Source: Tenrec ecaudatus (taxonomy: Eukaryota > Chordata > Mammalia > Afrosoricida > Tenrecidae). From it: 64,000 nt of DNA. Made by a program: the position numbers and the translations under genes. The stretch spans positions 115,704,437 to 115,768,436 of the forward strand of contig NC_134538.1 in assembly GCF_050624435.1 (NCBI RefSeq). The letters are read 5' to 3'. Shown here in pieces: positions 11,441 to 21,964 of this stretch. Within the stretch, counting starts at the first letter, position 1; every line of letters starts with the position of its first letter. The notes below the pieces were generated by a model. That model worked only from the letters and a program-made list of their open reading frames with translations. It did not search any database and was not told where the DNA came from.

Positions 11441-11940
11441 TATGTTAGTCTGGGTACAGTAGTGAAACAAATCCATAGAAACTCATATGAGAGAGTTTTA
11501 TATAAAGGGTAAGTGCACACCAAGAAAGTATCCCAACCCAATGCTGCCCAAGCCCACAAGTCCAACATTAGCCCATATGTCCAACACTGATCTACAAAGT
11601 TCTCCTCCATCCTACAAAGCACATGCAATGATGCCGACTGCAGGAGGAAAACCGAATCAGTGAGCGTGTAAGCATCTTGGCACTGGCAGTGGTCTCCACA
11701 CAGCTGCTCTAGCACCCAGGGCTGCATCAGGGTAGGTCCCTGTGGCTTCTCTCTCAGGGATTTCTCGCAGGACATGAGCCTTGCCAGCTGAAGCAGGAAA
11801 CTGGCTAAGGCAGCTGCATTCTGGTCTGACCATCAGAAAGCAAGAGACCCAAGAAGCAGAAATGTGAGGCTCACTGAGCCATTTATTTTTCCGTTCTTCA
11901 ATTAACCCCACATGTATTGGCACTAGAAACCTTAACTATT
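11441..11940 (+). mobile_element. ERV-L-type (MLT2-like) LTR, forward orientation
   Basis: The block begins 'tatgttagtctgggtacag', the plus-strand form of the MLT2-type LTR start (TGTRTTAGTC...), followed by 'gagagttttatataaagggt'. A G+C-rich section (11620-11800) with 'gcatcagggtaggtccctg' and 'agggatttctcgcagg' recurs in the repeat at 44355-44598. The right border is not sharp (about 11935-11965). No target duplication could be fixed. No retroviral coding sequence is present. Confidence 0.55.
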
Positions 11941-11944
11941 TCAA

Positions 11945-12690
11945 TAAGCAAATCACAAAACAGCCAGCAGTTAGGGATGGCAGTAGAATACACTATGTAC
12001 AAGAGTAAGATTTGCACATCCTGATATTAAAATAACCCAATATTTATGATGAATGAAAAATGCCAAGTGAACTATGGTAAGTATAGTATGCTTTTATTTG
12101 TGCATAAAGAAGAAAAATACCTATAGAAGCTTGAATGAATATAGAATAGTTCTCAAAGAATATATAAGAATAAGATAGTGGTTATTTTCAAGGGAGATAC
12201 ATTGAAAGAGTGGGATAGAAACCAAATATTTTTCCATTTTATTTGTTTTTGTACTTCTATAATGGTTTAAAGACATGTACACAAATTGCTTTTTCTCCTA
12301 ATATGGAATTTATATCCTTTAAGTCAATGCATCATGGTGTTTCTACTTCAAAATCACATGAGTCTACTGCTTCATTTTTGATTGACAGTTGTAGCTCAGA
12401 GAAAATTAATAATATTTTTAAGTAAATGATGTTATCTTATTTACAGTGATTTTTCTCTGAGAACTGAGGAGTGGGGTATGCAGAAGGATTAATGTTATAT
12501 TAGTGGAAAAACATAAAGAGCAGACCTACTCAGTGCATCAAAGTCCAGGATAGTCAGAAAAGGCTCCAATATGTAAGGAAGTTCTACTCTGTTGATATGT
12601 TTTCTTTGGTTAAAAGTAAAATGATCATATGGCCATATATAGTTGATTAACAATGGGTTAAATAAAACAAATTATTTTCTTCAAAAATGT
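11945..12690. other. AT-rich DNA with no recognised feature
   Basis: AT-rich sequence between two LTR-type repeats. Reading frames are short and unlike any family known to me. Phrases such as 'atagtatgcttttatttgtgcat' (about 12083) hint at an old L1 3' UTR but are too degraded to assign. Confidence 0.35.
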
Positions 12691-12696
12691 GAGACA

Positions 12697-13195
12697 TGAT
12701 ACCTCTGGCAGTTAAGTTGTCTCCTGTCAATTTGCAAAGGCGTGGAGTCTAGCCTGTCAATCAGGTTGTAGCTTGATGGCTTCATTTGGTGGCACGATGG
12801 AGATAAATTGCTCACTGGAGGCCAGACACACTCTCTGCTACACATTCCTGTTGACAAGCCACATGGAGCCACGCTGATGGAGCCAGAGCCCTGGAGCTGG
12901 AGGAGCCACATGAAGACCCACACCAGCACTGAGATGCTTCCACCACCACTGGATCCACAAAACTTTCCACCTACTGACCTGTGATCTTCCTGCAATCAGC
13001 ATCATTGTATGGCTGCATGAGTCTAAAGAGGAATTTGTGGACTAGTAGCGACATATGGATAATATCAGACTTACGGACTTGATCTGGACTCGGCTGGGAT
13101 GTTTTCTTCATACGCAATCACTCTCATTTAAAGCCCTCTTTTACACATGTGTGAGTGTCCTTGATTTGCTTCTCCAGTCACCCCGGACTAACACA
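12697..13195 (-). mobile_element. LTR-type repeat ending ggactaacaca
   Basis: A roughly 500-bp interspersed block that ends 'cccggactaacaca', the reverse complement of the LTR starts seen at 11441 and 37169. Its middle ('gccacatggagccacgctg', 'cagcactgagatgcttcc', 'ccactggatccacaaaac') is shared, inverted, with 44355-44598. It is probably a solo LTR of an ERV-L-like family on the minus strand. No matching 5-bp duplication was found at the borders. Confidence 0.5.
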
Positions 13196-13337
13196 GTATC
13201 CTTGAACTGTGGATTCCTTGTCATGTGAAGGTTTTTAGAGTATAAAAAAGAACATCTATTTAAACATTGCTTACTGTTCAATTTATTAAACATATGGTTC
13301 CCAAAACACTGGAATTATTTTTTTCAAAGCTATGTAT

Positions 13338-13830
13338 TTAAATTTTTATACAAAACAACCTTATCACCTTTAAAATATCTCCATTACACGTAATAGATTT
13401 GTCAAATCTGTGATTCCCTTCTTGGAAACATTTTTCAAACTTATCTGTTTGGATGGTTGACAGCACCTCCCTCATTTTATTCTTCGCCTCTTCAAAGTCG
13501 TGAAATCGCTGTCCCTTCATTTTCCTTTTGATTTGCAGAAACATAAAGAAGCCACGTGGAACAAGGCCAGGAGAGTAAGGTACATGGGGCAAGTGAGGCA
13601 TGCTGTTTTTTGCTGAAAACTGGTGTGCTGAGGTGGCTGTGTGAGCAGATGCACTGTCATGGCAGCAAAACCAGTCCCCCGTCTGCCATAAATCAGTCCT
13701 TTTTTGTTGCACACTGTTATGCAATCTTTTCAGAACCTCTAAACAGAAAGCTTGATTAACAGTCTGACCTGGGGAATGAACTCCAAATGCACTATCCCCC
13801 ACATCAAAAAAAAAATCTGAGCATTGGGTT
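13338..13830 (-). pseudogene. Mariner (Tc1/mariner) transposase, C-terminal part, inactive
   Basis: The minus-strand frame 13802-13338 is a DD34D mariner transposase C-terminal half. Markers in order are PGQTVNQAFCLEVLKRL, a KRTDLWQTGDWFCCHDSASAHTA segment (second catalytic Asp in CHDSASAHTA), then LPHVPYSPGLVPRGFF and a tail with FEKCFQEGNHRFDKSI. The reading extends upstream as DFFFDVG to about 13830. The residue 35 positions after the second Asp, which should be the third catalytic Asp, is Gly (PRGFF), and the family PDLAP is PGLVP. The N-terminal DNA-binding domain and first Asp are missing. A frame of about 154 codons survives without stops, but the enzyme is dead. Confidence 0.85.
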
Positions 13831-13834
13831 TTAG

Positions 13835-14210
13835 GGGGTGGGCCGGTGTTTGTGTGTGTGTGTGTGTGTATAAAACACTTTAATTTGGGCGAATATTCAG
13901 CAGTGATGACAAATTAAATGCCTTCAAATATTGAGACTGTTGGTAAATTTTGTTAAACTTTTTGAACTCTTCAAATATTTTACATATAGGAAGAGTATTT
14001 ATGGATATAGCTCAAACATTACTACTTGTACATGTAAACTCTTTCTAAAACACCAGCAGAAAAGTTTACTCTTTTTTATTATCACAAGTTTTATACATTC
14101 TTAGATTTAAAACCATGCATATTTCTTATCTTTTCAGTGTTGAGGTAATTCAATTAAACGAGAAACAATACCTGTGATTCAAAATCTTCGTTATTAGCCA
14201 ATGGATACTC
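13835..14210. repeat. (GT)n microsatellite and AT-rich flank
   Basis: A GT dinucleotide run lies at 13852-13870. The remainder to 14210 is AT-rich with no recognised gene or repeat; parts may be lost mariner sequence. Confidence 0.5.
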
Positions 14211-14214
14211 TACT

Positions 14215-15100
14215 GGATGTTGTTTTTCTTGCTAGGTGCTTACAGTTGGTCCTGACTCTTAGCTGCCCTGTGCTCAAGAGAACCAAACACTGCCGGGACC
14301 TTTCCCATCCTCATAGTCATGGCTGTGTTCGATCCCCTTGTGGCAGCCACTTCGTCAGTCCATCTCCTTGAGTGTCTTCCTCTCTTTCACTGCTCTCCGG
14401 CTTTATCAAACACATTGTCCTTTTCCAGGGACCGGCCTCTCCTGATAACATGTTCAAAGAACAGGAGACAAAGTCTTGCCATCCTTGATTCTAAGGAGTA
14501 CTCTGCCTGTACTTCTTCGAGGCAGATTTTGTTTTTCTGTAAGTCTGAGTTACTTTCAATATTCCTCACCATCACAATTCAAAATGCACCAGCTCTTCTT
14601 AGGTCTTTCGTATTCAATGTCCAACATTAACATGGATGTGGGGTGTCAGAGCGCACAAGTACTTCGGTGGGACACACCTCGTCCCTCAGAGTGATGGCTT
14701 TGCTCTTCCGTACTTTAAGAGGGCGTGGGCAGTAGGTTTACCTAATGCAACACGCCATTGCAGCTCTTGACTGCTGTTTCCGTGAGCACTGACTGAAGAT
14801 CCACTCATGATGAAACCGTTACAACGTCCTTCTTTTGTCTGGTTAGCATAGGGTTCGCTACTGGTCTACTTGTGAGGACTTGGGTTTTTGAAACATCGCT
14901 CTGCAATCCATTCTGAAGGCTGCAATCCTGGCTTCTCATCAGTAAATGCTTCAAATCCTACTTTCTTTCAGCAAGCCAGGTTATGCTCTCTGCATATCAA
15001 AAGGTGCTAATAAACCTTCCTCCATTGTTGGTGCCTTCTTCGTAGATGATTTGATTAGAATACAGATTCAAAAATATGGTCAAAAAAACCCTAGAGAAAT
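14215..15100 (-). repeat. RTE-clade LINE, 3' half, minus strand
   Basis: From left to right the sequence follows the reverse complement of the RTE 3' end: 'ttggtcctgactcttagctg', 'tttcactgctctccggct', 'ccatccttgattctaagga', 'gtacttcttcgaggcaga', 'tttcttcggctttc'-like text, then 'attctgaaggctgcaatcc', 'tttcagcaagccaggtta' and 'cataaaccttcctcc'-like text. The element is 5'-truncated with respect to its own orientation and has no open frame. Confidence 0.75.
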
Positions 15101-15104
15101 GAAT

Positions 15105-15630
15105 TTCTGCCATTAATCTTCCTTTAAAAATCATTTTAATCTTCCTCTTTGGAATACCCGATTAAAGTTGATTCTAAACCTTCCTTTTAGTTCCTTGGTG
15201 TTTTAGAGAATCAATGATGATCAACTGCTCAGACTGATTCTTTTTGGGTTATCATTAAAAAAGAGAGAGAGAGTGGTGCTGATCATTCTTGCTTAATTAT
15301 GAACTTGTATGCCTTCTACTTTTTCTGGACCTTGGTGGTTTATTCATAGTTGTTTGGATTTTCCTTTTCTAGCTTACATTTTATGAAAGATAAAATGTAC
15401 CAGTCAGTGAAGATGATGATTTCCCTGAGGGTCCTGAAAATGGGAGGACTTTCATTAAGGAAAACTGTCTCAAAGAAAAGAAGGGGTATCTAGGGGTTCA
15501 TAGAGACAGGCAAACAAAGAATCACCATGCACTCTTATAGAAACCCTGGGAAAAAGCAGAGAAAATGGGGTGGTCTTGTGCAGTTATCTGTTTCTCTGAG
15601 CACAAAATATTAAGCATGCAAAAGTATTAC
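15105..15630. other. No recognised feature
   Basis: Mixed AT-rich sequence. The short (GA)n at 15264-15273 is the only repeat seen. No reading frame of interest. Confidence 0.4.
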
Positions 15631-15634
15631 ATTG

Positions 15635-16600
15635 ATGCACATCAAAAGACTTCACCAAAAGAGTCAACAGAGAATCCATAGATTGGGCAAAATACCCAGT
15701 AATAACACATCAGGTTATATACTAATCTCCAAAATCCATAGAAAACTACAATAACCCAATCCATAAAAAATGAGCACAAGACATGAATAGACAAGTCATC
15801 AAGGATGACATCCAAGTGGACAACACCCATGTGAAGAAATGCTCATGATCATTAGCAATCATGGAAATAAAAATTAAAATAACAAGAGATATTGCTTCAT
15901 ACATTTTTAGCAAAATTCAATGAACAGAAAGTAATAATGGCTGGAAGGGATCAGAGTGTTAGAAACACTTTTACATTGCAGGTACATCCACTATGGAAAT
16001 CATCGTGTCACTTCTGTAAACAAAGCAAATGCACATACTTATGATCCAGAAACCTCTCTACTGGGTACATACCCTAAAGAAATCAAGAACACAACCTCAA
16101 CAGGCATATGCACACCTATGTTTATTGCAGCAATTTCCAGAATAGAAAAAAACATGAAAACAACCCAAAACCCCAATCATAGAGGAATGGATAAGCCAGT
16201 TCTGATACATTCATCCTATGGAATATTACGCATCAATTTAAAAAAATAACCACTCCCTTAAACATTGCGAGATATGGACAAAGCTAGCTAGTTTAGCTAA
16301 CTCAGGCAATCTTACAGAGACAAATAATCAAAACACCATTGTTAGTAGGAGAAAGAGTGAAAAAGAAACATACTGCAATTTGTACACCAATAGACAAGAC
16401 TTTGGTGATTAGAGGCGGCCAGGGATGGGTTTGTGAGCAGGGAGGGAGAAGAAGAGGTGATTGGAGGAAGGAGGGAGATAGAAGGGGGTGGGGAGAACCA
16501 CATACATAGAGGGTTGAAGATACTACTTTTCATTTCATTTCTGATGGGCTGTGTAAATATCTATAGTATGATCCTTTAAAAAACAAGCAAAATTTTTTTT
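15635..16600 (+). repeat. L1 ORF2 C-terminal end plus short 3' UTR, old copy
   Basis: The text 'gaaatgctcatgatcattagc', 'tacattgcaggtacatcca', 'cctctctactgggtacata' and 'cacctatgtttattgcagc' is the usual L1 ORF2 tail in order, and 'ggaatggataagccag' follows. A purine-rich G stretch at 16420-16490 marks the 3' UTR. It is a 5'-truncated copy with a broken frame. Confidence 0.7.
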
Positions 16601-16937
16601 CAGATTCCTTATACCTCAAACCTAAATAGTAGTCTTAGTGGCTTAAAAAAAAAGACGAGGAAAAGTAAAATCGTGATCTACTTGGAGTCTTTAGTGTCAA
16701 ACAAGTTTGTCTTAAACAAACACATGAAACACTGAGGAACCTTTTTTACAATGGCTGTTTCCCAGGATCACAGGTCTCAGAAAATGTTCATCATTATCAA
16801 CTGACAAAAACAAATTCCAATGTCTACTTTGCTTGTGATACATCCCCAGTAGAATAAATCCAATACCCATGTACATGGATGCGCCTCAATATAATTATAT
16901 CATTAAGAATTAACTTCCTTGTAGTACATTTACCTTC
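16601..16937. other. No recognised feature
   Basis: Unassigned AT-rich DNA between an L1 end and a SINE. A short A-run is at 16645-16653. Confidence 0.4.
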
Positions 16938-17070
16938 TGGAGCTCTGGTAGTCCCGGAAGACCAGCACGGGATTGTTCACCACGAGGTGAGTGGTTCAGG
17001 CCGTTAGCTGCTCCAGGGGAGAAAGACGAGGCTGTCTGCTCCCTACCTTGTGAACCCTGTTTGGTGCCTC
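16938..17070 (+). repeat. Afrotherian SINE, decayed
   Basis: The tRNA-like head 'ggagctctggtagtcccgg' and the following 'gctgctccaggggagaaaga' and 'gaggctgtctgctccc' follow the SINE consensus in order. The usual RTE-like tail is lost. Confidence 0.6.
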
Positions 17071-17284
17071 ACAGGTGGAATCCATTCAACAGAGACTGGT
17101 TTGGTATATTTATGCTGTGATTTGCAATTCCCTTTTGGCACATCTTTTTGTTGTTTTTCCCAGACTCAGTGTGGTTGAATTAAGCACTTTTTTGAGGGAA
17201 TGCCTCCAACGAATTCCTATTTTCTTAGATGAGAAAGTAACTCACATCTCCATAAAGCACGTCTTTGTCTTTAACATTTGACAA

Positions 17285-17465
17285 GGGGCCAAATCCATGG
17301 TTATGGAGTCAATTCCAACTTTTCGTGACCCCGCAGGAAAGACTATTACTTCTCCATAGTGTTTCCAAGGCTGGCACCTGTAAGGAAGCAACACACAGCA
17401 GCTGGATGGCTAGAAGCATTCACCTGTTAGCCGTGAGCACTTCACCGCTGCGATACCAGGGATCC
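17285..17465 (-). repeat. Afrotherian SINE (AfroSINE type)
   Basis: On the plus strand it runs 'ccaaatccatggttatggag', 'tcaattccaacttttcgtg', 'tgtttccaaggctggcac' and ends near 'ccgctgcgataccaggga'. This is the reverse complement of tail, body and tRNA-derived head. Confidence 0.7.
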
Positions 17466-17469
17466 ATTC

Positions 17470-18505
17470 TACATGAAACAATCAACAGTGGTTCTCTACA
17501 CGGCCTTACTTACTATTACAGGGAAACCTGAAACCACTCCCAAAGCTCACACATATCTGGAAATGAACACAAGTATGTTTGAGAATCACGTGTGTTCTCT
17601 TTCAGAATTCCCTTTACGGATTGTCAAAAAAAATGGAGTCAGGTATATTGAATACTATATCAGCAATAGGGAACTTTTCTTTTTCAGGCTTTTGAATCGA
17701 AGGTCAATTTGATTCGGAGATGAAAGACAATGCTTACTCCTTGGAGAACGTCCTCATTTCTCTGGCAAGAGGGCCACAGAGGTGTTCGTCCCTTAGCGTA
17801 CGGCCATGAACACACGCACGGCAATTTCCCAAGGAGTTTCTACTTTCCCCCAGGACTGGGCTTTCAAACACTGGGAACATTTGAAAAGCTACTAATAGTG
17901 TAATTTGGTGTTTATAATCTCATTTTGTTGTGATTTATTAACAGTTTTCTACATTCATTTTAGAATCCATTTTTAAGCATTTAAAAAGATGTTGGAGCTG
18001 TGCTTTTATAACTGAAGATGAACAAAGGATGATTCCAAACTCAAAGAGTAGAGGTGAATTTCACTGCTAGATTTTCCTGCGGGTGGGACTGGGAGATCAC
18101 ATATAAGCTACAACAACCCCCAAATATGAGCATCGCATAATTCAACTTGCTACGTTGGCTTTGTAGTCTTTTTTTCTCCTTGGACATTAATGGAATGATA
18201 TTGTGATAAACAACAAAAGGAAAAGAAAAGAAGTCCGATCTAAAATTTAAATATGCATATTTATAAAATAAAGGCTGAAGGAGCATGGATTTACATATGC
18301 ATATCTTACAAGTTTGGTTTTATTTTTAATCAAAACCGATGCTACAATGGTTACTTTTGGTTCTTTTATGTTCAAAGGATCTTTAAATACTTTGTATTAT
18401 TGAAAAAACAGAAAGATGTAGTTTATAAATGCTACTACTTTCTAATATCTATTATTTTCAATTGTATATTTGCCAATATGATTTAGTGTGGGTTTATATA
18501 CTGTC
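17470..18505. other. No recognised feature
   Basis: Unassigned DNA. 17705-17860 carries more CpG than its surroundings ('cttagcgtacggccatgaac', 'cacacgcacggcaatttcc') but has no convincing frame. From 17880 it is AT-rich. Confidence 0.4.
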
Positions 18506-18510
18506 AGGTA

Positions 18511-18620
18511 CATGTGTATATACAAATACACACATGTGTATATACAAACAAATACATGTGTATATACAAACAAATACATGTGTATATACAAACAAATACA
18601 TGTGTATATACAAATAACAA
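18511..18620. repeat. 22-bp minisatellite, five units
   Basis: 'catgtgtatataca' recurs at 18511, 18533, 18555, 18577 and 18599, exactly 22 bp apart. Later units are identical ('catgtgtatatacaaacaa' followed by 'ata'); the first carries the variant 'aaatacaca'. Because 22 is not a multiple of three and the unit has no stop in several phases, long but meaningless frames (…YIQTNTCVYTN…) run through it on both strands. Confidence 0.9.
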
Positions 18621-18779
18621 AAACAAAGTGTTAGTAAAAATGTTTTATTACTAGGATTCCAGTTTACATAAATGAGTTTATTCCACACATGACAAAAAAC
18701 ACATGTTTAAAATGCTTCTACCTAAGTGCATGACTCCAGACAAGTTCTCCCAGTAATATATGTGTCTTGGTCTCATTAA

Positions 18780-19515
18780 GTTTTCTTTTAAAAAGTCCAA
18801 TGAAAAGAATGGCTTTGGAGGGGATTTGCTGGGCCAGGTAAATTCAAGGCAGAGGAGTCTGCTTTGGCAACTGGTCTTTTGGAATTTCCGAGGAAATATT
18901 GATAGGCGACATGGTCTTTTGGTTTGCTGTGCTGCATTGTGTGTTGGTGTGATGCTGGAAGGTACACAACTGATATTTCAAATAATAGCAGTCTAACCGA
19001 TGGTGAACAGATTTCAGCAGAGCTACAAAGCTAAAAACAGCCTGAAAATAAGGTATGGACTCTCCAGTTCTGAGAAACTAGCCGATAAAACTCAGGACCA
19101 CCACCAGAAAATGAGCGCTGTAGGTTGGAAGAAACTCTAAATTTGACTAGGGAAGGCCTGCTTTCTTATAATAGGATTGTTGGTCCTATCATCCTTAACA
19201 AGGTGGATGCAGGAGATCTTTTGGGAGCACTACTTAAAATAGGAAGACATGGATGAAAATATTCCTTAATAATCTGAAGGTAAAGGAATCTCTGAAGGTA
19301 AAAGAATCTAGGAAAGTTGAAAGCCATAAAAATCAAATGGAAAACATAAAGATGGATGTTCTAGCCATCAGTGAAATGGACTGGTGTTGGCCATACTGAG
19401 TCAGAAAACCAGATGGTTTACTGTGCCAGCAATGGCAGATTCAAGAGGAATGGTGTCTCATTCACTGTGAAAAAGAACATTTTGGGTGGTGATGAGTCAG
19501 AACCAACTGGAGTGA
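18780..19515 (+). repeat. RTE-clade LINE: 5' region and endonuclease start joined to 3' tail
   Basis: The 5' leader is recognisable: 'gtgttggtgtgatgctgga', 'tgatatttcaaataatagc', 'gaacagatttcagcagagc'. It is followed by the beginning of the endonuclease ORF: 'gaatctaggaaagttgaaag', 'gatggatgttctagccatca', 'gtgaaatggactggtgttgg', 'tactgtgccagcaatggca', 'gaacattttgggtgg'. The latter translates roughly as MDVLAISEMDWCWP. At about 19486 it passes straight into the 3' terminal tail 'gtgatgagtcagaaccaact'. About 2.5 kb of ORF is therefore missing by internal deletion. Confidence 0.7.
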
Positions 19516-19519
19516 GTAA

Positions 19520-20557
19520 CAAATGACAACTTCACACAGATGCGCATACCCACTCTTACTTAACTCTCATTTGTACAATCTTTTTAGCTTTAGCTCTTTT
19601 GCCTACAGCTATCAAATTCATGCTCTCTATATAGCATTATATGAACTTTCAAGCTGATTTTTATTTACATGAACAAATAATTCTTGTTGATTAATGGGAA
19701 GGAGATGTGCAAAAGCCTGTATCTACTAAATAAGTCATTATCTATGTTCCCAGGGGGAAAATGTATTCTTTCTTGGAAGACAAACTTGTGCAAGCAACAC
19801 AAAGATGTGCACTACAATAGAGTCGGTCCTATAGGTTGTGGAGCGTTTGGGTGAATTCCTAATTAGAGTTCATCAATATAGCGAAGGTGTCATTTTTCTC
19901 CCAGATGCTCTTGATAGATGGCGTTGACATCCACGTTATGCTCCTCTGAGCAAACCCACATTAGCATTTGCACATGACCGAAACAGGCTGCAAGATGTGC
20001 ATGATTGAGAGGAAACTAGCTCAGTATTTCTTACATGTGTTGGCCTCAAACAACTTCCCACTCTTAAAAAATTATTGAGGGCCAGGAGAGCTCTTGTTTG
20101 CTTAGGCTTTATTTATTACATTAGAAATTGAAACTCGGGATTTAAAAACATATTGATTAGTTTATAGAATTAGAAACCTAATCTCATGCTTACATAAATG
20201 ACATATTTTGGAGAGAGAAAAACCCATCGTTTTCCAAAACAAAAAAGTGATGAGAAAAGGTGTTTAAACACTTGGAAATCACCGTAAAGTCTGATTTAAC
20301 TAAAGTAGTTGAAATCTCATATCTACTTCTGCAGTATGTGTTGTGATGTTGTATTTCCTAGTTAAGTAATAAAATCCAGCCTTGTAGAGATATAAATTTA
20401 GATAATGGATAACCTTAGAAACCTGAGATTTGGGGCTCTCCAACTTTCTTTAGACCCAGCTTTGAGTACCATTATCCTTGCTCTATCTCTTTCTTCCACC
20501 CAAGGAGGCATGTAGAAATGTAAGCAAACACACATGGATGTTTTAAAACCAACATGT
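19520..20557. other. No recognised feature
   Basis: Unassigned. 19800-20050 has moderate G+C. No homology recognised on either strand. Confidence 0.4.
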
Positions 20558-20572
20558 AAAGCTGATTTTTTA

Positions 20573-20670
20573 ATGAGGGCAATGAATGTACAGATGTGCG
20601 TTACACAATTGATGTATGTATGGATTGTGATAAGAGTTGTATGAGCCCCTAATAAAATGTTTAAAAAAAT
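20573..20670 (+). mobile_element. Short 5'-truncated L1 3' end with target-site duplication
   Basis: A roughly 98-bp piece of the L1 3' UTR end ('gtatggattgtgataagagt', 'gcccctaataaaatgttt', A-run). It is flanked by imperfect 15-bp repeats: aaagctgatttttta (20558-20572) and aaagttgatctttta (20671-20685), with two differences. This is classic LINE target-primed insertion. Confidence 0.75.
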
Positions 20671-20729
20671 AAAGTTGATCTTTTAGTGCATGCTTTGCAA
20701 CTCATCAAAACTCCATGCCTTCTGACACA

Positions 20730-20832
20730 CCTCTCACATCATTCCCGACTCCTTTGTTGTCACAGTATAGATCTCTGTCTCTATATCCTCTATATCTAGC
20801 TCTGTATCTATATCAACTCTAGCTCTATCAGA
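20730..20832. repeat. Degenerate (TATCTC/TATCTA)n simple repeat
   Basis: Repeated 'tctatatc', 'tagctctgta', 'tctatatcaactctagctct' between 20766 and 20830 form an imperfect pyrimidine-rich microsatellite. Confidence 0.6.
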
Positions 20833-20834
20833 GT

Positions 20835-21075
20835 AAATAAACCTATCTTGAACGAAGCACAGCTAGACTGCTCCTTGGAGGCACAGGTGGCAAGACTTTG
20901 TGTAGCATTCTTTGGACAGGTTGTCAGGAGAGATCAGTTTCCGGAGAAGAGACCAGGCTTGGTAAAGCAGAAGGGCAATGAGCAGAGGAAGAGCCGCAAG
21001 GAGAAGGGCTGACACAGGGCTGCCACAGCGGACTCACACGTCACACTTCCGGGGATGGTGCAGAATCTGGTCCTG
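20835..21075 (+). repeat. RTE-clade LINE 3' fragment
   Basis: 'gactgctccttggaggcac', 'ggtggcaagactttgtgta', 'ttctttggacaggttgtcag', 'gagaccaggcttggtaaag', 'gagcagaggaagagccgca' and 'gctgacacagggctgcca' follow the RTE 3' sequence in order. No open frame. Confidence 0.7.
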
Positions 21076-21079
21076 GTAA

Positions 21080-21760
21080 GTCAGAAGTAGCTTAAAAGCA
21101 TCTAATAACAACAGAAATGACATATTTGTTCCTCCGAAAAAATCCAATATTTTGAGATTCTAACAATCTATTTTCCACGTTCTACAAACTTGATTTAGAA
21201 AGGCTTTCAAAGAAAGAAAATGTAGCCAATTGAATTAGTGACATTTAATAGCTTTTTTGGTTATTATTATACAAATATACTGGGTCTATTCAAGCATTTT
21301 CAATATTATTAAAGCCATCATCTTTTTGTCATAACTGACTAGATAATTTGAAATTATTAATTTTTAAGCAAAATAGACTTGTCAATGAAATGATGTCTGG
21401 TCAATATTGAAAGACTGTCAAATAAACATATACTAAATATAGTATATACAGTTTATTTTTACACAGTTTATCAATATACTGTGAATCGTGCTTTAAAAAC
21501 TGTCCTTTCTTCTTGCTGCCTCTTTGTTTTAAGTCCTAATGACAAACTTCAAACATTAATTTTCTTAATTAAGAACCATTGTAAATCATATAATAGGTTA
21601 AACTTTTTAAATTCATGTGAGATGCTTCAGTGAGTCAATAGAAGAATTAGAATAAATGAAAATGCATGGATAATTAAATAAGACCTTTTTGTTTCTTTTT
21701 GGCACCATCTCCAAATCCTCATCCTCGCCTTGGGATCTCTTTCTGTTACGCTTCACTATG
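21080..21760. other. AT-rich DNA with no recognised feature
   Basis: Strongly AT-rich. No recognisable repeat family or frame. Confidence 0.4.
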
Positions 21761-21765
21761 GACTC

Positions 21766-21962
21766 AACAAGAGCTTCAGTGGCACAGTGGTTTGAGTTGA
21801 ACTGCTAACAGTAAGATCGGCAGTTCAAAACCACCAGCAACTCCTCAGGAAATGTTAGTCTTTCTCCTCCCATAAAAAATGTATAAACCCAGAGGGGAAA
21901 AGTGTACTCTGTCGTATAGGTTCGCTATGAGTAAGAATTGACACCATGGCAGTGAGTTTGTT
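21766..21962 (+). repeat. Afrotherian SINE, near full length
   Basis: The head is 'gagcttcagtggcacagtgg', the internal part 'gatcggcagttcaaaaccac' and the tail 'ggttcgctatgagtaagaa' with 'ttgacaccatggcagtgag'. The tRNA-like A-box and B-box region is preserved ('ggttt...' then 'cggcagttcaaaacc'). Confidence 0.8.
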
Positions 21963-21964
21963 TT

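Noticed and set aside
18511-18620. CRISPR-like array
   Set aside because: Repeats are directly adjacent at 22 bp with no unique spacers: a minisatellite in a mammalian genome.
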